Shown here piece after piece: positions 1-8,205 of a stretch of DNA of 22,948 nucleotides; positions within the stretch are counted from its first letter, which is position 1, and every line of letters starts with the position of its first letter. The notes below the pieces were generated by a model. The model was given only the letters and a program-made list of their open reading frames with translations, did no database searches and was not told where the DNA came from. The stretch is from NCBI GenBank assembly GCA_945866125.1, contig CAMBFZ010000032.1:1-22948 (forward strand), read 5' to 3'. The position numbers were made by a program, and so were the translations under genes. Origin of the DNA: Bordetella parapertussis (GTDB taxonomy: Bacteria > Pseudomonadota > Gammaproteobacteria > Burkholderiales > Burkholderiaceae_D).

Positions 1-257
1 AACGAGCGCACCATGCCACGCAAGGCAATCGCGCGTGGTGACAGCTGCGTGACGTCCTGGCCTTCAAAAAACACCTTGCCTGCCTGCGGCCGGATCAGCC
101 CGGTGCAGATATTAATGAAGGTCGTTTTACCGGCGCCATTCTGGCCAATCACCGCCAGACGCTCACCCTCGGCCAGCGAAAAATTAATATGATCAGCAAC
201 CACCACGGCGCCGAAAGCCAGCTGCAGGTCGGTTGTTTGTAAAAGCGGCGAACTCAT
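1..257 (-). CDS. livG: Branched-chain amino acid type ABC transporter, ATP-binding protein (LivG-like), partial
   Basis: This is the N-terminal 85 or so residues of the cytoplasmic ATPase of a HAAT-family importer; the rest lies beyond the left edge. The visible part has a beta-strand start (SSPLLQTTDLQLAFGAVVV) and a clear Walker A, GQNGAGKTT, near residues 38-46. It continues with the family-typical CTGLIRPQAGKVFFEGQDVT. The ATG at 257 overlaps the livM stop in an ATGA arrangement, so translation is probably coupled. LivG normally pairs with LivF, which is expected just outside the window. Assignment to the HAAT family is firm from context; the transported substrate cannot be read from this subunit. 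Confidence 0.93.
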   Translation of the reverse strand, partial: MSSPLLQTTDLQLAFGAVVVADHINFSLAEGERLAVIGQNGAGKTTFINICTGLIRPQAGKVFFEGQDVTQLSPRAIALRGMVRS

Positions 258-1198
258 GCGCGCTCCTTTGCTTTGTCTGACTGCGTCTCCAGCAAGGCTG
301 ATACCCCACGCGGCGCGAGAAACACCATCGCAATCAACACCAAGCCCAATACCATCTGCCACGCACCAGTGAGGTACGCCGCCGCAAACAGTTTGACGAA
401 TTCAAAAATGCCGGCACCGATGAAGGCACCAACCGGATGACCCACCCCGCCAAGAATCGCAACAAAGACGATCTCACCCGAGCGCACCCAATAGCCCATC
501 TCCGGCGTGACCAGCCCCTGCGCAATGGCAAACATCGCACCCGAGAGCCCGCACAAGGCGGCCGAGATAACGTAGCCAATCCACATCGCCTGATAGGCCG
601 AAATGCCGACATATTCAAGCCGCGTTTCATTGGTCTTCACAGCAGACAGCGCCTGCCCGGCGACCGAGCGCAGATAGCGCTGCACCAAGGCACCCAAGAG
701 CAACGCCAGCACCACGCAGGTTACCAGCAGCACCGTCTCGAAACTATCGCGCTCCATGGCCATACCAAAAAACGGGGCCCGCTCCAGACGCAAGCCATCG
801 GTACCGCCGCTGATGGTAAAAAATTTTCCCAGTGCGGCGTACAGCACCATCGACAAAGCCAGATTGAGCATGCCGAAAAAGATACCCCGATAGCGCACCA
901 CAAACGAACCCACAATCGCGCCAAGTAACGCCCCCACCACCGTGCCCAATGCGAGTAAGACCACACTGTCCATGTGGGCCCAACGGCGCGATGCAAACGC
1001 CACCGCATAGCCACCGGCGCAAACAAACAGCGCATGCCCAAACGAGATCTGTCCCGAGATAATTAAAATCGAAATGCCCAGCGCAGCAATGCCGAAGGCC
1101 GTACCCAAAATAAGCGGTGTCTTCAGCCACGGTAGCGCCAGCGGCAACAACAAAGCCAGCAGCGCCAGCGCAATGACCACCATCTTTGGTTTTGTCAT
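254..1198 (-). CDS. livM: Branched-chain amino acid type ABC transporter permease (LivM-like)
   Basis: Inner-membrane permease of the importer, 314 residues, the usual LivM length. It is almost entirely hydrophobic segments, opening with a helix at about residues 6-25. It carries the LivM-typical SGQISFGHALFVCAGGYAVA near residues 48-67 and the late EIVFVAILGGVGHPVGAFIGA loop, which contacts the ATPase in this family. The ATG at 1198 overlaps the livH stop (TGATG), and the gene ends inside the livG start (ATGA), so three genes are translationally chained. It forms the membrane channel with LivH. Substrates in the HAAT family range from Leu/Ile/Val to urea, amides and aromatic acids; none is specified by this sequence. 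Confidence 0.95.
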   Translation of the reverse strand: MTKPKMVVIALALLALLLPLALPWLKTPLILGTAFGIAALGISILIISGQISFGHALFVCAGGYAVAFASRRWAHMDSVVLLALGTVVGALLGAIVGSFVVRYRGIFFGMLNLALSMVLYAALGKFFTISGGTDGLRLERAPFFGMAMERDSFETVLLVTCVVLALLLGALVQRYLRSVAGQALSAVKTNETRLEYVGISAYQAMWIGYVISAALCGLSGAMFAIAQGLVTPEMGYWVRSGEIVFVAILGGVGHPVGAFIGAGIFEFVKLFAAAYLTGAWQMVLGLVLIAMVFLAPRGVSALLETQSDKAKERA

Positions 1199-2103
1199 CA
1201 GACCCTCCGCGCTTGGGCGACTGAAAACAGACCCTGCGGCCGGAACAGCAGCACCAGCACCATGATAAGAAATGGCACCAGCACCTCAATCTCGGGCAAC
1301 AAATACACCGAGAACGAACGCGCCAAACCGATCAGGATCGCCGCCACCAATGCGCCTTCGATCTGACCCAATCCAGCCGTGGCCACCACCGCAAACGACA
1401 GCACAATCATTTCACCACCAATGCCCGGCACCCACGACACCGTCGGCGACGCCAGCGCCCCCGCCAACGCACCCAAAATCGAGCCCACCACAAAGGTCAG
1501 CAGCGAGATACGGCGCACGTTAATACCCAACGCGGTCGAGACTTCGCGGTTATGCGACACCGCGACGATTTGACGACCAACGCTGCTGTACTTAAGGAAG
1601 GTGCGCAGCATAATAAAAACTGCCAGCGCGATGCCCGGCAAGAGCATCAACTGATAGCGCGTATACGTAATGCCGAGCACATCAGCCGTGCCAAGGTAGT
1701 TGACGATGTCGGACACAAAATACGGCTGCGTGCCCCACACCAGACGCTGCAGGTCTTCAAAGATCATGAAGGCCGAGAACGTCACCAGCAATTGCAAAAT
1801 CGGGTCTTTGCTATAGATGCGTTGCATCAGGCTTGTTTCCATCAGCCCGCCAAACACGCAGCCCACAATGATCGCGGCCACCGGCAAAATCAGCAGCGAC
1901 CAGGCAGGCGACGCCCCCACCGAGCTAGCCCACAAACCCAGACTCGCCGCCATGTAACCACCGAGCGCATAAAAACTGCCGTGCGCCATGTTGATAATGT
2001 TCATGACGCCAAACACCAGCGTCATGCCCAGTGCCACCAAAAATAATAAAGCAGCGTAAGACAGGCCGTCGAGCACGGCCAAAACATAGAGCTCCTGCGG
2101 CAT
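1198..2103 (-). CDS. livH: Branched-chain amino acid type ABC transporter permease (LivH-like)
   Basis: Second inner-membrane permease, 301 residues, as expected for LivH. The N-terminal block GMTLVFGVMNIINMAHGSFY (about residues 26-45) is the hallmark of LivH proteins. The C-terminal half contains AVVATAGLGQIEGALVAAIL, the counterpart of the permease-ATPase coupling loop. The start ATG lies 9 nt after the livK stop, with a modest AAGG ribosome-binding site. The gene belongs to the livKHMG operon and should heterodimerise with LivM. I see no disruption. Confidence 0.95.
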   Translation of the reverse strand: MPQELYVLAVLDGLSYAALLFLVALGMTLVFGVMNIINMAHGSFYALGGYMAASLGLWASSVGASPAWSLLILPVAAIIVGCVFGGLMETSLMQRIYSKDPILQLLVTFSAFMIFEDLQRLVWGTQPYFVSDIVNYLGTADVLGITYTRYQLMLLPGIALAVFIMLRTFLKYSSVGRQIVAVSHNREVSTALGINVRRISLLTFVVGSILGALAGALASPTVSWVPGIGGEMIVLSFAVVATAGLGQIEGALVAAILIGLARSFSVYLLPEIEVLVPFLIMVLVLLFRPQGLFSVAQARRV

Positions 2104-2112
2104 GCTAAGACC

Positions 2113-3411
2113 TTAGTTTAATTGCTTGAAGCGCGGATTATTGAGCAACTCAGGCTTGATGGTCTTGACCCACTCAGGCGACTTTTGTCCTACCGGCGTG
2201 GTGATCAGCTCTGCTGGGTAGATCATTATTTTTTCCAGGGTTGGAAAACTGTAGGACGGTGTTTTGCGCGTGATGCCAAGCAGCTGGTCTTCCAGTCCCT
2301 GACCGTCTTCACGAATTTTGACGGTGTTGGTCAGACCACGGAATTCGAGACCACGCATCGCGTCGGTGGCTTGCTCCGTGCTTGGCCATTGGCCTTTGTT
2401 CGCTTTGATCGCTTTTTGATACCCAGCGACCAGGCCGTCGATAGCTTGCACCATGTGATAGACGGAATAGATCGGATAGGAACCCGTCTTTTCACGGAAT
2501 TTTTTCACGAAGTTATTGAGCTTGGCATTATCCTTGTGCTCAGGGTGCAGAAAATAATGGTCACCGCGCGCACCCACAATCACCCCATCGGGCAAGGTTG
2601 TACCGAGGCGCTCGAGCGAACTTTCGGCCAGCGGCAGCACAAACAGCGACGACTTCATCAGACCACGCTGCGCAGCTTGACGCACAAAGGTGTCGAGGTC
2701 ACCGCCCCACGCGGTTGATAAAATAACTTCCGGACGCAGCGCTTGCAGACGGCTGATCTCGGTCGAATAGTCGGTGGCACCAAACTTCGGAAACAGCTCG
2801 GCGACGATTTTGACATCCGGCTTCAAAGCCAGCAGCGTATTGCGGAACAGCTCCCAGGAATCACGGCCCCATGCATAGTCCTGATTCATCACCGCAATCG
2901 ACTTGATATCAGGTCGGGATTTGAGCAGATAAAGCACTGTCGCGACCATCTCGGTGGTGGCGTTGGCTTGGGTCCGGGTCACATAACGATAGCGTTTTTC
3001 TTCCAGCACTTTTTCGGTGCCGCAGTCCCACATGATGTTCAAGACTTTCAGGTCTTCCGCGACCGGCGCAACGATATTGCAATTGCCGCTAGAGATGGCG
3101 GCGAGCATCACCTTGGTATCGCCCTCCTGCACAACGCGTCGATATTCTGACAAAAACTTGTCGGCGCCCACGCCTTCGTCGATGAAGGTTGGCACGATTT
3201 TCACGCCATTGATACCGCCGGCGGCATTGACTTGCTCAATGTACAACTCAGCGGCCGCTTTGGCCGGTGCGCCAAACACCGAAGCAGGGCCCGACAAGAA
3301 GGTCGTAATACCCACTTTGAGTTCAGCCGGTTTGCCTTGCGCAGAAACACCAGATGCGACGAGCGCGAACAGCGTGCCGGCAAAAAGGCGGGAAAGGGAT
3401 GAGGTGATCAT
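2113..3411 (-). CDS. ABC transporter periplasmic substrate-binding protein (LivK-like, Peripla_BP_6 family)
   Basis: Periplasmic ligand receptor feeding the LivHMG channel, 432 residues, on the long side for LivK. A signal peptide occupies residues 1-24, with likely cleavage at VSA/QG. The mature protein starts with a typical strand, ELKVGITTFLSGPASVFG, followed by AAELYIEQVNAAGGINGVKI, the classic type I periplasmic-binding fold opening. The motif SIAVMNQDYAWGRDSWELF (residues about 172-190) marks the second lobe. A GGAGAC ribosome-binding site at 3417-3422 supports the ATG at 3411. It heads the operon. In this family the substrate may be branched-chain amino acids, amides or aromatic carboxylates, so I leave it open. 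Confidence 0.93.
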   Translation of the reverse strand: MITSSLSRLFAGTLFALVASGVSAQGKPAELKVGITTFLSGPASVFGAPAKAAAELYIEQVNAAGGINGVKIVPTFIDEGVGADKFLSEYRRVVQEGDTKVMLAAISSGNCNIVAPVAEDLKVLNIMWDCGTEKVLEEKRYRYVTRTQANATTEMVATVLYLLKSRPDIKSIAVMNQDYAWGRDSWELFRNTLLALKPDVKIVAELFPKFGATDYSTEISRLQALRPEVILSTAWGGDLDTFVRQAAQRGLMKSSLFVLPLAESSLERLGTTLPDGVIVGARGDHYFLHPEHKDNAKLNNFVKKFREKTGSYPIYSVYHMVQAIDGLVAGYQKAIKANKGQWPSTEQATDAMRGLEFRGLTNTVKIREDGQGLEDQLLGITRKTPSYSFPTLEKIMIYPAELITTPVGQKSPEWVKTIKPELLNNPRFKQLN

Positions 3412-3670
3412 GATGTGTCTCCAGCGAGAAGGGTGACCAAATTACAAGCTCATGCCAGAAGAACGAGCTGCAAATCTATTGTTGCCAAAATGACTAAGCG
3501 TTTGCTTTACTTGTTTTAATTGACCTATTAGCGGCCGCAGAAGTGTGACCGAGCTGCGCGAATCAGGCAAGCCACGTTTTTTAAAGAGCGCATTTGCAAA
3601 TTACGAATCATTTACCGCGACCTGCACTCGTTGGAAAAACGGGCAAGCGAATCAAGCGAACTCCCGCTAA

Positions 3671-3691
3671 ACCTAGCGCAGCAAACTAGGT
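3671..3691. repeat. Perfect dyad ACCTAG-N9-CTAGGT, possible operator
   Basis: Six-bp arms with a 9-nt spacer lie about 50 nt upstream of the TTGACA hexamer. There is no T-run on either side, so it is not an intrinsic terminator. A dimeric regulator site is an inference. Confidence 0.3.
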
Positions 3692-3917
3692 AGTGATCAA
3701 ACTTCTTCGTACTTGCGCTTCAATTAGCGCAACTTGTTGTTGACAAGAAAAAATCAGCAATGCACCATGAGCTACGCATAAACGTGTGCTGAGCGCACTT
3801 GTATGCGGTAATCACGCGACGATATCAGCATGGCAAGGTCGCGCGATGCCAAGAAAGCAAGTGCCAGGTAGGCGTTGACCAAAGCGCAGGCTACGGCAAC
3901 CAAAGAATAACCACCAC

Positions 3918-3922
3918 GGAGG
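3918..3922 (+). promoter_or_regulatory. Strong ribosome-binding site GGAGG for the lactonase-like gene
   Basis: GGAGG sits 7 nt before the ATG at 3930 and fixes that start. Confidence 0.8.
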
Positions 3923-3929
3923 AAGACAC

Positions 3930-4793
3930 ATGAAGAAGATCGGACTATTGGCGTCACTGATGGCAGCACTGTGCATCACGACCGCCCCAGCAGTGCAATC
4001 GCAAGAACTCTATTGGGCCAGCAGCGGTATGTTTGGTCCTTTCAACATCCAAGGTTTGATTCCGACCTTCCCCGAAGCCAAGCAAATCACGATCCCTGTT
4101 TCGATGTGGATTTTGAAGCATCCTAAGGGTGTCGTCGTAATCGACAGCGGCAACAACGTGGCGATCTCTGATAGCGACGCAAATTGCAAAAATTACTGGG
4201 CTGCCGGCAGCTGCGACTTTTTGAAGCCAAGCCAAAAGCGCTCCGACGTGATCGACATGCAGCTCAAAAAGCTCGGTCTGTCCGTGGATGACGTCAAAGT
4301 CCTGATCACTTCGCATACCCACCTCGACCACGGCGGCAACATGGGCATGTTCCCTAAAGCCATCCATGTCGTGCAAAAGAAAGAAATGTACCAAGGCTGG
4401 TGGCCAGAGAAATTCCAGGGCCGTGCCGTTAACGGTACGTTCATCCTGGCTGACATTAACGCGGCCCGTGATTACAACTACCTCGAACTCGACGGCGACT
4501 ATGACTTGTTTGGTGATGGTTCGGTGCAGATCATCTCGACTCCTGGCCACACCATTGGTCACCAATCAGTCAAAGTAAAACTGCCAAAATCCGGCACGAT
4601 TATCGTGTCGCAAGATGCGATCTGGATGCAAGAAAATCTGGACGGTTATGTCGCCGGCCTGAATTTCAGCGTGCAGGCTTACACTGCATCGGTGAACAAG
4701 CTCAAGATGATGGCTGACCTTGAAGGCGCCAAAATCCTGATGGCTCACGATGCACCGCAGTTCGCCAAAATGGGCGACCGCTGGCACAAATAA
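3930..4793 (+). CDS. Exported metallo-beta-lactamase-fold hydrolase, N-acyl homoserine lactonase family-like
   Basis: A 287-residue binuclear-metal hydrolase. Residues 1-24 form a signal peptide (cleavage near VQS/QE), so the enzyme should act in the periplasm or outside. The metal ligands of the fold are all present: H129-T-H-L-D-H134, H207 in STPGHTIGH, D229 in SQDA and H273 in MAHD. This pattern and length fit the AiiA/AttM-like lactonase branch that opens acyl-homoserine lactone rings, but other lactones or esters are possible. Characterised AiiA-type enzymes are mostly cytoplasmic, so export is notable. The gene is monocistronic: strong GGAGG site before, strong terminator after. It diverges from the Liv operon. 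Confidence 0.85.
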   Translation: MKKIGLLASLMAALCITTAPAVQSQELYWASSGMFGPFNIQGLIPTFPEAKQITIPVSMWILKHPKGVVVIDSGNNVAISDSDANCKNYWAAGSCDFLKPSQKRSDVIDMQLKKLGLSVDDVKVLITSHTHLDHGGNMGMFPKAIHVVQKKEMYQGWWPEKFQGRAVNGTFILADINAARDYNYLELDGDYDLFGDGSVQIISTPGHTIGHQSVKVKLPKSGTIIVSQDAIWMQENLDGYVAGLNFSVQAYTASVNKLKMMADLEGAKILMAHDAPQFAKMGDRWHK

Positions 4794-4813
4794 GACGCCC
4801 ACGCGTCTGACTT

Positions 4814-4846
4814 TAAAAAGCCCCCCGTTAACGGGGGCTTTTTTTA
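4814..4846 (+). terminator. Intrinsic terminator after the lactonase-like gene
   Basis: A stem of AAGCCCCC paired with GGGGGCTT around GTTAAC, with one extra C in the left arm, is followed directly by a T-run. The A-run on the left means it could also work from the minus strand, although no minus-strand gene ends here. Confidence 0.92.
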
Positions 4847-4896
4847 ATTCTGCATGTCTGATGACCTCTGCGTGACTGTTGCAAGAATGGGCTGTA

Positions 4897-5862
4897 ATGA
4901 TCCGACTCGACCACGTTATAAAGCGCTACGGTTCCAAAACTATCCTTCACGATATTTCGTTCGATGTAAAAAAAGGCGAAATTGTCGGCTTCCTCGGCCC
5001 TAACGGCGCTGGTAAAACCACCACAATGCGAATGATCGCGGGCTTCACCACAGCCACCTCTGGCACGGTGCAGGTTGCAGGATTCGATATGGCTACACAA
5101 AATGATGAAGCGGCGCAGAAAATCGGCTACTTGCCCGAGCAACCGCCGCTCTACGACGTCCTTGATGTCACGTCTTACCTGCGCTTTGTCGCTCGCGCCA
5201 AAGGCATACCGTCGGCGCGCATGACGTCTGAACTTGACCGCGTCATCAACGCCTGCCGACTTGAGACCGTCACCACCAAAGAAATTTACAAGCTCTCTAA
5301 GGGCTATCGTCAGCGCGTGGGACTCGCGCAGGCATTGCTGGGTGATCCTGATGTGCTGCTGCTTGATGAGCCTACGGCAGGTCTTGATCCCGGACAGATT
5401 CAGGAAACCCGCGAAGTCATCCGCAATGTCGGCAAAGAGCATGCGGTGCTGCTCTCGACGCATATCCTGCCGGAAGTCACGCTGATTTGTCAGCGTATCG
5501 CGATCATTAATCACGGCCGTATTTTAGCGGTGGGTTCGCCGCAAGGCCTGCAACGCGCCGCCGAAGAAACCAGCAGCGTCACCGTCGAAGCCAAAGGCGA
5601 TGAGCACGCGTTAAAAGCCGCGCTCCTGGCCACCGATGGCGTGACCGACGTCATCATTCGTCCGCTGGCCTCACGCCCGGGTTTGTTTGGTGCCGAATGC
5701 GTGGTCGATGCCGACGATACCGTCGAAGCACGTATTGCGCGCGCCGTCACCGGTTGCGCCGAACTTTATAAGCTTGAGCGACGTCAGCCGACGCTGGAAA
5801 ATGTCTTTCTGCGCTATATCGGCCACGCTGGTCAGACCGTTGCACCCCTGGAGGCAGCATGA
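4897..5862 (+). CDS. ABC transporter ATP-binding protein, GldA-like
   Basis: Cytoplasmic ATPase of an ABC-2 type system, 321 residues from the ATG chosen here. It shows Walker A GPNGAGKT (34-41), signature LSKGYRQR (133-140), Walker B VLLLDEPT (153-160) and the switch histidine in STHI (H189). A C-terminal extension of about 100 residues is typical of GldA/drug-export type ATPases. A TTG start at 4879 would add six residues; I prefer 4897 because family proteins begin right at the first strand (MIRLDHVIKRYG). The stop overlaps the next start (ATGA at 5859-5862). Although named after the Bacteroidetes gliding protein, proteobacterial members sit in GldF/GldG/DUF4340 clusters with no settled function. 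Confidence 0.93.
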   Translation: MIRLDHVIKRYGSKTILHDISFDVKKGEIVGFLGPNGAGKTTTMRMIAGFTTATSGTVQVAGFDMATQNDEAAQKIGYLPEQPPLYDVLDVTSYLRFVARAKGIPSARMTSELDRVINACRLETVTTKEIYKLSKGYRQRVGLAQALLGDPDVLLLDEPTAGLDPGQIQETREVIRNVGKEHAVLLSTHILPEVTLICQRIAIINHGRILAVGSPQGLQRAAEETSSVTVEAKGDEHALKAALLATDGVTDVIIRPLASRPGLFGAECVVDADDTVEARIARAVTGCAELYKLERRQPTLENVFLRYIGHAGQTVAPLEAA

Positions 5863-6575
5863 CTGCATTGAACGGCTTACGCGCCGTATATGAAAAAGAA
5901 ATATTGACCTACTTCCGTTCGCCGATTGCCTATTTTGTGATCGCTGTTTTTCTGCTCGGCACCGGCTTCTTTTTTACTTACAACATCTTTCTGACCGGCG
6001 TGGGAACGATGGATCAGACTTTCGCCAACATGGGCATCTTGTTGATGACCCTGATCCCGGTGCTGACAATGCGCCTGTTCTCGGGCGAGTACTCGGGACG
6101 CACCATTGAGCTCTTGATCACCCTGCCGCTGCGTAACTGGCAAATCGTGATGGGCAAATATTTAGGTGCGGTGTCGATGTTTTTATTAATGACAGCAACC
6201 AGCTGTATTAACCTGATTCCACTGTACTTGTACGGCAATCCGCAGACACCGAACATCGTTGCCGGCTACATTGGCTTCGTACTGCTGGGCATGGCTTGCA
6301 TTGCAATCGGCCAGTTTTTTTCAGCACTTACCGAAAACCAGATCGTCGCTGCGCTCATCACCATTCCCGTGTTGCTGGCCTTCTGGTTTGTGGGTCACTT
6401 GCAGAGCCTGCAATCCTCAGTACTCTTGCGCGACCTGTTTTCACACCTGTCGTTTGCGCTGCATTTCGGCGATTTTATTCAGGGCCTGTTACGCAGCGAA
6501 GCCATTGTATTTTTCCTTGCGGTGAGCGCCATTGCGCTGACCCTCAACACCAGTTACCTGCAGTGGCGTCGATAA
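5859..6575 (+). CDS. ABC-2 type permease, GldF-like
   Basis: Inner-membrane permease, 238 residues with about six hydrophobic segments. It has the family-typical opening YEKEILTYFRSPIAYFV and the motif MRLFSGEYSGRTIELLITLP (near residues 71-90), found in GldF/NosY-like ABC-2 permeases. It starts within the ATPase stop, preceded by GGAGG at about 5850-5854, and ends one base before the GldG-like start. The permease and ATPase most likely form the core of an exporter or a mechano-transmission type complex. Direction and cargo are unknown. Confidence 0.92.
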   Translation: MTALNGLRAVYEKEILTYFRSPIAYFVIAVFLLGTGFFFTYNIFLTGVGTMDQTFANMGILLMTLIPVLTMRLFSGEYSGRTIELLITLPLRNWQIVMGKYLGAVSMFLLMTATSCINLIPLYLYGNPQTPNIVAGYIGFVLLGMACIAIGQFFSALTENQIVAALITIPVLLAFWFVGHLQSLQSSVLLRDLFSHLSFALHFGDFIQGLLRSEAIVFFLAVSAIALTLNTSYLQWRR

Positions 6576-6576
6576 T

Positions 6577-8205
6577 ATGGAAACCTCTTTTCGTTCTGGT
6601 TTGATCCTCATTGCCGGGCTGGCCTTGCTGGCCGGGGCGGCTGTAGCCAATGCTCTGGCGGTCAATTCGATGGTGGCCGCCAATGTGCTGCTTATTGCTG
6701 GTCTCGGCCTGACTGCCTGGTCCCTGTCGGCACTACGCGTTGAGATCGTTGCGCTGTTTCGCCAGCGCCGCGGTGAACAGCTGCTCTCGACCATTGGCAT
6801 TATCGGCGTGCTAGTTGGCGTGATATGGGTTTCTGCGCTATTCCCACTACGCATTGACATGACCGCCGAGAAGCAATTCTCGCTGGCGCCGCAAACCGTG
6901 CACATGCTAAAAGCCGTCGACAAGCCGGTGCAGATTGTGTTTTTTCATGATCGCGGCATGCGTGAAACGGTCGAGCTCTATGAGCAGATCGCGTCACAAA
7001 ACCCAAAAATCACGGTTGAATTTTTTGACCCCATGCTCAACCCGGCGCAAGCCAAATTGCGCGGTGTGCAATTTGCCGGCACTGCCTTGTTCGAGAGCGA
7101 AGGCCGCAAGCTGACCGTGAACGGCCCGACTGAGACCGATATCGCTAATGGCATTTTGCGCATCACCCAGTCAAAGCAACAGGTTGCCTGTTTTCTCGAT
7201 GGCCATGGCGAGCCGGATCCGTTCAGTCTCGAGTCACATGACCATATGGAAGGCGAAAACGGCCACGCACACGGCATCGAAACCAAGGTCGTCAAGCACG
7301 AGCAGCATGGCATGGCCAAGGCGCGCAGTGGTTTGGAGGCGATGAACTATGTCGTCGAGAAGGTCTCGCTGATGCAAGCGCGTGTTGATTTGTCGCGCTG
7401 CTCGGTACTCATCGTCGCCGGCCCGCAGACCGCCTTACTGCCTACTGAGGTCACGACGATTGACCAGTTCCTAGACAATGGTGGCAATGCGCTGTTCATG
7501 ATTGACCCGTTCGTTGAAACCGGGCTTGCACCAGTAGTCCGCAAATTCGGCATTATGCTCGACGACACCATTATCATCGACGAGGCTAGCCATTTCTGGG
7601 CCGATCCGTCAACGCCGGCCGTTACTGACTACAACCGTCACGAAATTACCGCGCGACTGCCTCTGTCCTTCTTCCCTGGTGCACGTTCGCTTGGACCTAC
7701 CGCAGCGCCCGTGGCGGGCGTGTCGGTGCGTCCGGTGGTGAACTCGTCGAAGAAAAGTTTTGCCAACAAAGACAAATCGCGGGTTGAATTTATTGCCGGT
7801 AAAAGTCAGGAAGGACCCTTGACCCTGATGGTATCGGCTTCCATCAATCCCAACACGGTGGAGTCGGCGGAATCGGTGTTGCGCAAGCTGCGTGGCGAAA
7901 CCGTGGCGGAAGAAGCCAAGCCCGCTGGACCACCGCGCAAGCCTGCCCGTATTGTCGTCATCGGCGATTCTGATTTTGCGACGAATTCGTTTTATCACAT
8001 CCTCGGTAACGGCGCGCTGTTCCTCAATACAGTCAATTTTTTGGCGGCGCGCGAGAATCTGATCGGTCTTGAGCCGCGCACGTTTGATCTGCCTTACGTC
8101 AGCATGACCAATACGCAAATGAAGGCGACGTTTATTTTGTCGATCATTTTGATTCCCTTGCTGATGGCAGCCATTGGTGTGGCAGTCTGGTGGAGACGTC
8201 GGTGA
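6577..8205 (+). CDS. GldG-like ABC auxiliary protein with a histidine-rich insert
   Basis: A 542-residue membrane-anchored protein of the GldG/ABC-type auxiliary family. Hydrophobic segments lie at about residues 8-30, 35-52 and 71-90, then a large domain on the other side of the membrane, then a C-terminal helix (about 517-537) ending WWRRR. Family landmarks are LRIDMTAEKQFSLAP (91-105), DGHGEPD (208-214), LIVAGPQTALLP (278-289), FLDNGGNALFMIDPF (298-312) and VVIGDSDFATN (460-470). After GHGEPD comes an unusual patch with six histidines at 221, 223, 230, 232, 241 and 244, plus H210 in the motif. That suggests metal binding. The gene starts 1 nt after the GldF stop and ends in a TGATG junction with the DUF4340 gene. 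Confidence 0.9.
   Translation: METSFRSGLILIAGLALLAGAAVANALAVNSMVAANVLLIAGLGLTAWSLSALRVEIVALFRQRRGEQLLSTIGIIGVLVGVIWVSALFPLRIDMTAEKQFSLAPQTVHMLKAVDKPVQIVFFHDRGMRETVELYEQIASQNPKITVEFFDPMLNPAQAKLRGVQFAGTALFESEGRKLTVNGPTETDIANGILRITQSKQQVACFLDGHGEPDPFSLESHDHMEGENGHAHGIETKVVKHEQHGMAKARSGLEAMNYVVEKVSLMQARVDLSRCSVLIVAGPQTALLPTEVTTIDQFLDNGGNALFMIDPFVETGLAPVVRKFGIMLDDTIIIDEASHFWADPSTPAVTDYNRHEITARLPLSFFPGARSLGPTAAPVAGVSVRPVVNSSKKSFANKDKSRVEFIAGKSQEGPLTLMVSASINPNTVESAESVLRKLRGETVAEEAKPAGPPRKPARIVVIGDSDFATNSFYHILGNGALFLNTVNFLAARENLIGLEPRTFDLPYVSMTNTQMKATFILSIILIPLLMAAIGVAVWWRRR

Larger units (their letters stand above)
3412..3929. promoter_or_regulatory. Divergent intergenic region between livK and the lactonase-like gene
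   Basis: These 518 nt hold no convincing gene. Visible elements are a 9-bp tandem repeat (CAAGCGAAT/CAAGCGAAC, 3644-3661), a perfect dyad ACCTAG-N9-CTAGGT (3671-3691), a dyad TTGCGC-N8-GCGCAA (3713-3732), and a consensus TTGACA at 3740-3745 for rightward transcription without a good -10 at 17 nt. The region must hold promoters for both divergent genes; I could not fix either one precisely. Confidence 0.45.

Noticed and set aside
3740..3768. Full sigma-70 promoter built on TTGACA at 3740
   Set aside because: No acceptable -10 hexamer occurs 16-18 nt downstream, so only the -35-like match is noted.
3772..3969. 65-codon minus-strand frame upstream of the lactonase-like gene
   Set aside because: It overlaps the lactonase start and its ribosome-binding site, and shows no ribosome-binding site or domain of its own.
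3954..4565. 203-codon minus-strand frame opposite the lactonase-like gene
   Set aside because: The plus-strand frame has a signal peptide, strong ribosome-binding site and full metal-ligand set; the antisense has nothing.
4828..5514. 228-codon open frame on the minus strand opposite the GldA-like gene
   Set aside because: It mirrors a gene with complete ATPase motifs, has no family features or ribosome-binding site, and runs through the intrinsic terminator region.
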